Shown: positions 57,159-64,000 of the stretch, in pieces
How positions within the stretch are numbered: position 1 is the first letter of the stretch
Layout of the letters: the number at the start of each line of letters is the position of its first letter
Notes under the pieces: model-generated
What the model was told of the DNA's origin: nothing
Database searches by the model: none
What the model saw: only the letters and a program-made list of their open reading frames with translations
Translations under genes and position numbers: made by a program
Assembly: GCA_949751835.1 (NCBI GenBank)
Contig: CATKHK010000013.1
Span: forward strand, 496,001 to 560,000
Direction of reading: 5' to 3'
DNA length: 64,000 nucleotides
Origin: Blepharisma japonicum
Taxonomy: Eukaryota > Ciliophora > Heterotrichea > Heterotrichida > Blepharismidae

Positions 57159-58142
57159 TGTAGTTTTATTTTCTTCGAAGATGTCCAAAGAAAACAAACC
57201 AATAAGAGCTGCCCAGGGATCCAAAAAATACTTGGGAATAAACGAATATGGATTTTTTTTGGCTATTCGACTTCATGTGAAGATTTGCCTATTATAGAAG
57301 AAAAGAAACACATAGAGAAAACGGTAAAGATTTAACTGTCAAAGTTTGTAGGAAAAGATGACTAGGAAGAGAAGAGAAACTTATATGCGGCACTGACTGT
57401 CAAGCTTGAAATGGTGACGAACAATGGCGATGTGCTGAAGAGTATGCGGCTTCTATCAGGAGATGCCATTGCCACTTTTGCAAATGGCAGAATGATAAGG
57501 AGAGAGGATTAATTGCTAATTACAATGGAAACAAGCTGATTGTACCACTAGGAGTGGATTTCAAAGGTGGTGGCATCAATTACTCCAGATATCGAATAAA
57601 GTGGAAATTCCTGCAGGTGTAGCACTTGGAGATGCATTGAAAAATTGGGGGAAAGATGCAGGGTTATGGAAGTGGTGGTAGAAAATGTGCTTCAAGCAGG
57701 AGAGGAGAGGTTTGTGGTGCACTTTGCGCTAAACTCGAGATACCTGGTAGATGGTGAATTTGCTCATTAGAATCGCCATTAGACATGCCGGATGAAATTT
57801 ACATGGTGGAAGAATGCACTAAGTATGACAGACAAAGAGAGATACTCATAAGGAGGCTGAAGGAGTTGGGAAAAGGGTTAGATAAGCTGAGGCTAGCAGA
57901 AATAGTACTTTACGGACAACAGATTGAGGTGAGGATGAGGGATTTGGAAGTGGAGTGACCTGGTGAAGAGAGTGGACCTAATGAAAATTTTTCACACCGA
58001 AGTATTGAGCTCTAAAGCCAAGGAGCATTAAAAAAAGGAATAAGGGGGGAAAAGTATTGAGACAAACGAGCATAGATAGTTTATTAAGAAGTCCATAAGG
58101 ACTTGTGGAGAGCAAAAAAACTCTCTGAATAAAAATTGATTG
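57159..58142 (+). mobile_element. Decayed non-LTR-retroelement-like insertion (984 bp)
   Basis: Flanked by a perfect 15-bp direct repeat, G-richer on the plus strand than all neighbours, and ending in two small hairpins (58089-58104, AAGTCC/GGACTT; 58108-58125, GAGAG/CTCTC) followed by an A-run and a (TTGA)n tail. These are the expected marks of target-primed reverse transcription. It carries one broken protein-coding frame (next entry) but no reverse transcriptase or endonuclease, so it is a non-autonomous or internally deleted copy. No terminal inverted repeats were seen, which argues against a DNA transposon. The element class is inference. Confidence 0.68.
57181..58011 (+). pseudogene. 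Broken ORF of the insertion: Cys-rich plus coiled-coil protein
   Basis: An ATG at 57181 opens a frame that is lost at an 8-T run (57253-57260); the frame one base over (ATG 57248) then stays open with several TGAs as Trp to a TAG at 57620-57622 and continues in the same frame to TAA at 58009-58011. The first half has a Cys/His/Trp-rich cluster ('CGTDCQAWNGDEQWRC', 'CHCHFCKWQND') like a zinc-finger; the second has a helical, basic/acidic segment ('REILIRRLKELGKGLDKLRL'). This resembles ORF1 proteins of non-LTR elements in general layout only. The TAG could be spliced out as a 15-nt GT-AG segment (57617-57631), but its sequence is not AT-rich like real introns here. Confidence 0.55.
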
Positions 58143-58157
58143 ATTGATATTAATAAT
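58143..58157. repeat. Right copy of the 15-bp target-site duplication
   Basis: ATTGATATTAATAAT, identical to 57144-57158. It contains the TAA stop codon (58150-58152, minus strand) of the neighbouring gene, so the insertion happened immediately 3' of that coding region. Confidence 0.75.
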
Positions 58158-59811
58158 AGTAACTATTCTCAGGCTTATACTCTTTAATCTTTGGACTAAA
58201 TGTGCATCCTTGAACCTGCCTTTCAGCGAATTGCAATCTCTCTTTTTCAAGCTTAGCAGCCCTCAGCTCTTTGTTTTGCATTCCTCTCTCATATATATTT
58301 GTCCTGTTCAAAGAATCATGAGAAACGCTCTTTTTAAGTGAAAGTGGCTCACTTTCAATGATTTTCTCTTCTCTTTTTTTAAGTGTAATTACACTTTTAT
58401 CTACTGGTGTAAGGGTTTTTGATAGATTATCTAAAGCATCACAGACTTCTTGGAAGTTCAGAGGCTGGCCATATCCTTCAAGTTCTTCTAGCAAAGGTTT
58501 AATAACTTTGAGTATTTTAGGATCAATGCTATTTTTATCAATATTTTCAAAGCTTATGCAGCCTTGCATATCTGGGTTCAGCATTTGGAATATTTCAAAG
58601 TACCTTTCAATTTTCATTTTTTCTACAACTCTGCTCGTTCTCTTTTTGCCTTCCATATCTACTGGCTGATGTGGGAAATCAAGAGGCTTTACAGGCTTCT
58701 TTTTAAGCTTATATAGATATTCACTAACCGGCACCTCTTTTCTATTTCTATCAGAAGTAGGAGGCCTTCCAATGGCAGGTTTGAAAAGTTCTTGACCAGT
58801 ATTTTGGTCAATAGGAAGATTATTTATAGACCTTTGGTGCTCAATCTTGTTATCCCTTTCCTGCTTTGCAGACAACAACCTCTCCACGACTCTTGTGCCA
58901 CTTTCATGAGGAAAAACATCTGAAATATCAGGCTTAAAAGTGCCTGTTTTACGAAATCTAAATATTTCTTACCCTTGTACTGACAATTCTTCTCGCTTTG
59001 CCTCTCTAACTTTTGCTTCTTCATATAAATCATTTCATATATTCCCTACTCCGTTTCTTCCTACTTGCTGAAGAATTTTGTTGCTCATTTTATTGAGTTT
59101 TGGGCTAAATGGGCATTTGGCTTTTTCTTCAATAAATTTCCGTTCAACCTCCTGGGCTAGTTTGTGTTGCCGATCAGCTTCTCTAGATAGCAAGCTTTCT
59201 TCGCATTTTCCAGATGATCTTTTAGTAGATGCTAAGCTTGTGTTTATTGTTGGTTTAAATGTAAGCTCTTTACTTTCTGCTTCTTGTTTCATTTCGACCC
59301 ATCTTTGGTTTAACAGTTCTTTTTGCTCTTTATGTTGGAGTTCTTTTGTGTATAAATATTCACCATAGTTTGCTGATTTTTGCCGAGCTGCACTTATAAA
59401 TGAACTGGAAATTGCTGGCGAGTTGCAAGACTTTGGAGAAACTTTGTCTTGGATTCTTTGAAAAATTGGATTGTTAGTTTTTTTAGGGGATGTAGCTTTG
59501 CTAGGGTTTTTAGAGATAATTTCTTGTGTTTTGTCGCCCTCTTCTTGTATCAAAACTTCTATTTCATGTAGAATTTGATGGATCAGCGCATTTTCGATTC
59601 TTTTTGGCAAACTGTGTTTTCTAGCAAATTGATAGGCTAAATCTTCAGGACTATCAGCTTCATGAACTATTATTTGATCTTTTTGGCCATCCCTTATATT
59701 AACAGACATTACTAGTATTTCTTTCCCTTTGTCTTTGGCCTTAGGACTGTTTTGGTTGCTTGATGCAGCACTTTGCCTATTTGAGTTTGAAAACTGGTTG
59801 ATGTTTGCCAT
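58150..59811 (-). CDS. FxPxI-repeat cytoskeletal/ciliary-type protein
   Basis: 548 residues from two exons around a 15-nt intron at 58958-58972 (GTAAGAAATATTTAG); TGA at 59035-59037 is Trp. The N-terminal region has 'MSVNIRDGQKDQIIVHEADSPEDLAYQFARKHSLPKRIENAL', a ubiquitin-like-looking module. Repeated 'F[KS]P.I/L' motifs occur: 'LTFKPTINTS', 'CPFSPKLNKM', 'GTFKPDISDV', 'CTFSPKIKEY', a pattern common in protist axonemal/cytoskeletal proteins. A central EF-hand-like helical region ('IFQMLNPDMQGCISFENID') is also present. The start is uncertain: 59811, 59823 (overlapping the next gene's ATG) or 59709. The upstream open start at 59892 is TTG. Confidence 0.8.
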
Positions 59812-59821
59812 TATTATAATC

Positions 59822-60577
59822 ATGTCTGAAAAAAGAAGAAAGCAATGAATTCCTTTAGAATCTAATCCAGAAGTTATTACCAAATATATCAATTCATTAG
59901 GCTTCCCAACATATCTTTTTTCTTTAACTGATGTTTTATCTTGGGAAGAATGGGCAATCGATATGCTACCTCAACCTGTTTTAGCATTGTTTTTGCTTTA
60001 TCCTATATCAGAACGCTCAAGAACTGCTCGTCAAGAAAGAGTTAGCCTCTGTGAAGCAGAAAACAGAGAAATCTCTCAGAATTTATATTATATGAAGCAA
60101 ACTGTAGGAAATGCTTGTGGGACCATAGCAGCGATCCATGCAATTGCAAATTCCTTGAATTCTGAGCTTGTGGGACAAAGAATTACTCTAGGAGAAGGAA
60201 GCTTTCTGCAGAGATTTCTTGATAGAACGTGAAATTTAACACCTGAAGAAAGAGGAATACTATTAGAAGAAGGCGAAGACTTAGAAAGTGACATAGAAAA
60301 TGAGCACCAAAGGGCTGCAGCAGAAGGCCAGTCGCGAGTTCCTGGCCACAACGAAAAGGTTGATCTGCATTTTATTGCAATTGTCCCTAAAGATGGGTTC
60401 ATTTATGAGCTGGACGGCCGAGCTGGGATACCTATAAATCATGGCAGATACTCAGCTCCTCAAAATTTCGCTAAAGAAGCCTGCTTAAAAGTAATTAAAG
60501 AAGGATTCATGGACGTAGACCCTGACGAGCTAAGATTCAATATCCTTGCCTTGGCATCTGCTGAAAATTCTTTCTAG
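59822..60577 (+). CDS. UCHL3: Ubiquitin C-terminal hydrolase, UCHL3 type
   Basis: 251 residues. 'KQWIPLESNPEVITKYINSLG' is the UCH N-terminus, with its Trp encoded by TGA (59846-59848). Catalytic Cys lies in 'QTVGNACGTIAAIHAIAN', His in 'KVDLHFIAIVPKDG', and Asp in 'YELDGRAGIPINHG'. 'DPDELRFNILALASA' closes the domain. A second TGA is in 'LDRTWNLTPEERG' of the crossover-loop region. It removes small adducts from the ubiquitin (and NEDD8) C-terminus. Its ATG lies 10 bp from the divergent neighbour's ATG. Confidence 0.95.
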
Positions 60578-60612
60578 CTTAACTTTAATTATTCAATTCC
60601 GTTTCCTTAAAT

Positions 60613-62406
60613 ATGATATCAAATAATTCACGAACAAGGATTGTTAGTGCAGGAAATTTAGAAAAGGATAGAGATGATATAACCTCACATCTAAACCTTA
60701 AAAAAATAGCAATTGCGCATCAAGCTTTTAAACGTCCAAGCTCTGCAGGACTAGTAAAACAAAAAAGAAGTGAATCCATGGACAAAGGAGATCCTGATAC
60801 AACTATTTATGATATTGTAGCAAATAAAGCAAAAAATAAAGGAAATGTAGATGCAAAAATTGGGTCAAAATTTCCTGAGGAATTTAAGAGAAAAGTTCAT
60901 ACTAGAAGAATTAGCTGTCCTAAAACACCAATTGTGCCTTCTACCTTATTAAGAAATAATGATGATAATAAAGCTCAAGCAAGGTGCTACACTCCTATGC
61001 CAATTTCTAAACCACAGACTATTCGAAGGCCTACTGGAGAGTCACCAAGAGATGATATCAAAGTGGAATTTCGATCTCCTATAAAAACTCCTCAGAATGC
61101 TACAAAATTAGGATTTAACCAATTTGCCAATGCAAATAAAGATACAAGCTTAATTGCCAAGCCAAAAGAAACAATTGTGGTAAATCTTACAAAAGAATCC
61201 AGCCCCATAGCTAAAAATAGAGACGGCTCTTCTAATAATTTTACAAAGGATTCAAGCCCAATATCAAAGCCAAAAGAAATAAACATCACAAGCCCTATTT
61301 CAAAGTCAAAAGAGATTTTTAACACTGATAATAGGTGCAAAGGGAATATAGAAGAATATGTTTTAGGTAAACAAATTGGTCAAGGGGCTTATGCTTCTGT
61401 AAAACTTGCAACACATGCTCCAACAAACAGAAAAGTTGCATTGAAAACTTATGAAAAAATTAAATTGCTTGATATTAATAAGAAGAAAAATGTTTTAAAA
61501 GAAATTGAAATATTAGAAATGCTGGATCATCCAAATATTGTAAAATTTTATGAAATTGTAGAAACCTCTCGACAGCTGCATATTGTGATGGAATATGTGA
61601 CTGGCTGCTCACTTCATGGATATTTAAAAAGAAAGCCAAATAGAAGACTAGAGGAAAATGAAGCCAAGAAATTAATCACACAAATAGTAAGTGCTATCGA
61701 ATATTGCCATAATAAAAATGTGACACATCGAGATCTTAAGCTAGAAAATTTGCTACTAGATGACAAAGGAGAAATAAAAATAATTGATTTTGGGTTTTCT
61801 ACAGTTCAGGATAAGAAAACAAGAATTTTTTGTGGCACTCCCAGCTATATGGCTCCTGAAATTGTGACTCGAAAGGAATATTCCGGCCCTCCTGTAGATA
61901 TTTGGGCTATTGGAGTGTTATTATATGTATTTTTAACAGGGACATTTCCTTTTAAAGGAAGCAATGATCACGAGCTCTACAGAAAAATCAGGCAATGCAG
62001 TTATTCACTACCCCAATATCTCTCAAGAAGTTCTAGCAGCCTAATTGCAAGAATTTTAAAATCTGATCCAAATTCCAGACCCACAGCCCACGAAATTCTT
62101 TTAGACCCTTGGCTTATAAATATAGAGATAGAGCCAGCCCAAAAAGAAGACCCATCTACACAAGCAATAGTCTATGCCTGCTCCATTAATGGAGACGCCT
62201 TAGACTTTGGTTTAATCAGAAGCATTGTAATTTTAATTTAGAAAAAGCTCGGTTTCAATGATAGCGAGTTGTTGCATGAACTGCAAGACGAAAACAGCAA
62301 AATTTCTAAATTGTACAGAAAATTAAAATCAAATAAAGATTTGTCGTCAGATGGTCACTGGGATTCTCATAATAAAAATTTTTTGAGTGCTGGAAATAGG
62401 TTATAA
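60613..62406 (+). CDS. AMPK-related (CAMK-like) Ser/Thr protein kinase
   Basis: 592 residues: exon 1 60613-62226, 15-nt intron 62227-62241 (GTAATTTTAATTTAG), exon 2 62242-62406. The N-terminal ~245 residues are Ser/Pro/Lys-rich with repeated 'SSPI[AS]K' blocks. Kinase at ~248-510: 'IGQGAYASVKLATH', 'VALKTYEK', 'HRDLKLENLLL', 'DFGFSTVQDKKTRIFCGTPSYMAPE', 'DIWAIGVLLYVFLTG'; the T-loop 'FCGTPSYMAPE' is the AMPK/SNF1/MARK form activated on the Thr. The C-terminal tail is joined only after splicing. No TGA in frame. Upstream activator and pathway not evident. Confidence 0.92.
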
Positions 62407-62423
62407 AATAAAAATAATTGTAA

Positions 62424-62987
62424 ATGTTCCCATTAATGAAAACAAGAAACTGTATCAAGATTACGCCAGTGAATCAGCCTGATTCATTCACACTGTTCAA
62501 ATCCAAGTTTTGCACAGAAAAAGCAATAGAAGCAGTAAAAAAAGTAACCGATAGGACTTTAAAACTGCCTAAAATCACAAATCCAAAAATAAGACTGAAC
62601 ACAAAAGAGCCTTCAAGCCCAAGCTCGCTAGGCCCAACATATAGAACATTTAGCAAGGAAAAACAAAGCTACCCATTAAAAGCGTCTAAATCTGCCACAA
62701 TGCTTATTGAAATTGATAACATAATCCAAGAATGCAATTCTCATAACCCTAAAGGCTCAGAAAAATTTATCCATGAAATTTCCAGAAGTGAAGGAGAAAT
62801 GCTAGGAGTCATAAAAGAGCTTGAAAAATATGATAGAAAAGATAAAAGGAGTCCCAGAGGAAAGCCAAGGCAAGGCATGGATAATGAAGTATATATCAAT
62901 AGGTCACAAATAAAAAAAATGATAGTTGATTTAAGAAGACAAACAAAGAGGATTGGGGCTGAGACTTATTATGAGACTACGTGCTAA
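62424..62987 (+). CDS. Small basic protein of unknown function
   Basis: 187 residues, no TGA. Lys/Ser/Pro-rich N-terminal half ('KEPSSPSSLGPTYRTFSKEK') and a more helical C-terminal half ('MLIEIDNIIQECN', 'QIKKMIVDLRRQTKRIG'). No family recognised. Begins 17 bp after the kinase stop in the same direction, so shared expression is possible. Confidence 0.72.
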   Translation: MFPLMKTRNCIKITPVNQPDSFTLFKSKFCTEKAIEAVKKVTDRTLKLPKITNPKIRLNTKEPSSPSSLGPTYRTFSKEKQSYPLKASKSATMLIEIDNIIQECNSHNPKGSEKFIHEISRSEGEMLGVIKELEKYDRKDKRSPRGKPRQGMDNEVYINRSQIKKMIVDLRRQTKRIGAETYYETTC

Positions 62988-63273
62988 ATTATAAAAATTT
63001 CAATTCAAGAAACAATTAATGCAAATAAATAATCCATATTTTAATCAATATCTTTAGCTCTCTTTTCTCTTCTTTTTCCATTTCTTTTATCCAATGAATT
63101 ATGCATAAGAAATGATCTGAAGAACTATGATATAAATATATAAAAGAAAAATCTTTTTATAAGACTGATCCTTAGTAATGAGCACATCAAGATAGAATCT
63201 CTTTAATCTTAATAAAATCTTAATGCTTTATCATTTATTTTAATGCTGAATTCGAATATTTATTGATTATTGA

Positions 63274-64000
63274 ATGAAATTAATTTCCAGTATATTTGAC
63301 TTGACCCTTAAAGGCTGATTCCTTATTGGTGGTAGTGTTTTTGCTATAAGTGGGCTTGCATTCTATTTATATAATCGACCCAAAGCTAAAACTTTGATTC
63401 TTGAAGTCTTGCCTGAGGAAACTCTTATTGATCTCTTACATCTTATGAAGAAGCAATATACCAAATACTACAAAAAAAACCAGCTTCACGCAAGAAAGCA
63501 GCGTAGAAAGCTGTTGAGAGGCTCAGAAGAGTATTTCAAATATATTAAAGAGTGTTTTGGAGTCCTTAACAAGCTATTGGATGATGCAATAGATGAGGTT
63601 CTAAGTGAAAAAGCAATAAAGCGAGAAATTTATGACGACTCTATAAGATTATTAAAGCATGAAATAAGCATCTCTGAAATTATTCAGGATTTTAAAAAAA
63701 TAGTCAATAAAGGTCCAGTTTCAACAGATCTTACCCCTGAGAGACTATTTGAAATTCTTTCATTTTACAGAAACAGATTCGACTCGGAGCCACCTACACG
63801 GAATCCTTATTCATTGCCTTTAATTCTAACTCTTATAGAAGACGACGTATATGATGAATTTAAGGTAGAAATTGAAGAAATCGAAAGAGCGTATGATATG
63901 CATTATGCTTATCTAAGCGATTTTGATCCTTTAATGCAAATGATAGAGCAAGCGAAGCTAGTGGATGAAGTAGAAGATATAGAAATTCCCATAATGAGGG
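63274..64000 (+). CDS. Single-pass membrane protein of unknown function (partial, runs off window)
   Basis: At least 242 residues, open to the end of the window. TGA in 'LKGWFLIGGSVFAISGLAFYLY' is Trp and lies in a membrane segment (residues ~14-36). A positively charged, helical region follows ('MKKQYTKYYKKNQLHARKQRRKLLRG') and then acidic helices. It looks like an N-terminally anchored organelle-surface protein; no family recognised. ATG 63274 is the first in frame. Confidence 0.72.

Noticed and set aside
57181-58011. Functional single-copy host gene
   Set aside because: Frame loss at an 8-T run plus an internal TAG, distinct base composition and flanking duplication favour a decayed element ORF; a sequencing error at the T run could still change this.
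57159-58142. A retained IES (MITE-like internal eliminated sequence)
   Set aside because: IES excision normally involves TA-flanked ends, and MITE-type ones carry terminal inverted repeats. Here there is a 15-bp TSD, no inverted terminal repeats and a simple-repeat 3' tail, which fits a retro-insertion better. Not excluded absolutely.

Overview
The window looks like macronuclear DNA of a heterotrich ciliate, most likely Blepharisma or a close relative. The evidence is in the sequence. (1) TGA is read through as tryptophan inside about 25 genes, often at positions where the family has an invariant Trp: the CDK 'TWPG', the acid sphingomyelinase 'WTGDN', the UCHL3 N-terminal Trp, the MORN repeats and the AMPK-type glycogen-binding domain. 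TAA and TAG act only as terminators. (2) Eight GT-AG introns can be recognised, seven of them exactly 15 or 16 nt long and one of 19 nt. (3) Intergenic DNA is very AT-rich and short. Stentor has the same tiny introns but uses the standard code, and Condylostoma also reads TAA/TAG as sense, so UGA=Trp with TAA/TAG stops points to Blepharisma. This taxonomic call is inference. ORFs predicted with the standard code break most of these genes; I joined them across TGA and across introns, and several ORF starts that looked like Met were TTG/GTG and were moved to the first real ATG.

Layout, left to right. 1-3 kb: a SAPS-family PP6/Sit4 regulatory subunit (minus, leaving the window) with an acidic repetitive tail. 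3.6-7.6 kb: a PH-domain protein, a CDK1/2-like kinase and a zinc finger/AT-hook protein. 8-10.5 kb: two tandem RING + WWE-like genes (minus). 11.5-15.3 kb: small basic proteins, an AT-hook protein and a DUF229 sulfatase-like ectoenzyme. 15.3-20.2 kb: a 1,619-residue secreted FN3/PA14/filamin-like protein. 20.4-26 kb: peroxiredoxin-5, a LIN54/tesmin-type CXC protein, a MORN protein and coiled-coil proteins. 27-33 kb: an unknown beta-rich protein, a METTL21-like methyltransferase, eIF1A, an EF-hand protein and an acid sphingomyelinase. 34-38.4 kb: a tight co-directional run of a TPR protein, a tRNA-ligase-like P-loop kinase, an STPGR axonemal protein and a Pop5/Rpp14-like protein. 38.6-46 kb: an RCC1-like protein, coiled-coil proteins and a retinoblastoma pocket protein. 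46.4-55.9 kb: RecQ4, a type-I DnaJ, IFT25, a BPI/LBP-like lipid-binding protein, an IQ-CBM48-PP2C fusion and a YY1-like zinc finger. 56-64 kb: a membrane RING protein, a decayed retroelement-like insertion, an FxPxI-repeat protein, UCHL3, an AMPK-related kinase and two unknown proteins.

Most genes are ordinary eukaryotic housekeeping, cell-cycle (CDK, Rb, LIN54-like, RecQ4) and ciliary genes (IFT25, STPGR, MORN). The observations most worth following are the PP2C phosphatase fused to a glycogen-binding module and an IQ motif, hidden from standard-code annotation by UGA codons; a 984-bp insertion with a perfect 15-bp target-site duplication, terminal hairpins and a TTGA-type tail, placed right at the 3' end of a gene; head-to-head genes whose start codons are 10 bp apart; and an intron with tandem acceptors of 15 and 19 nt.
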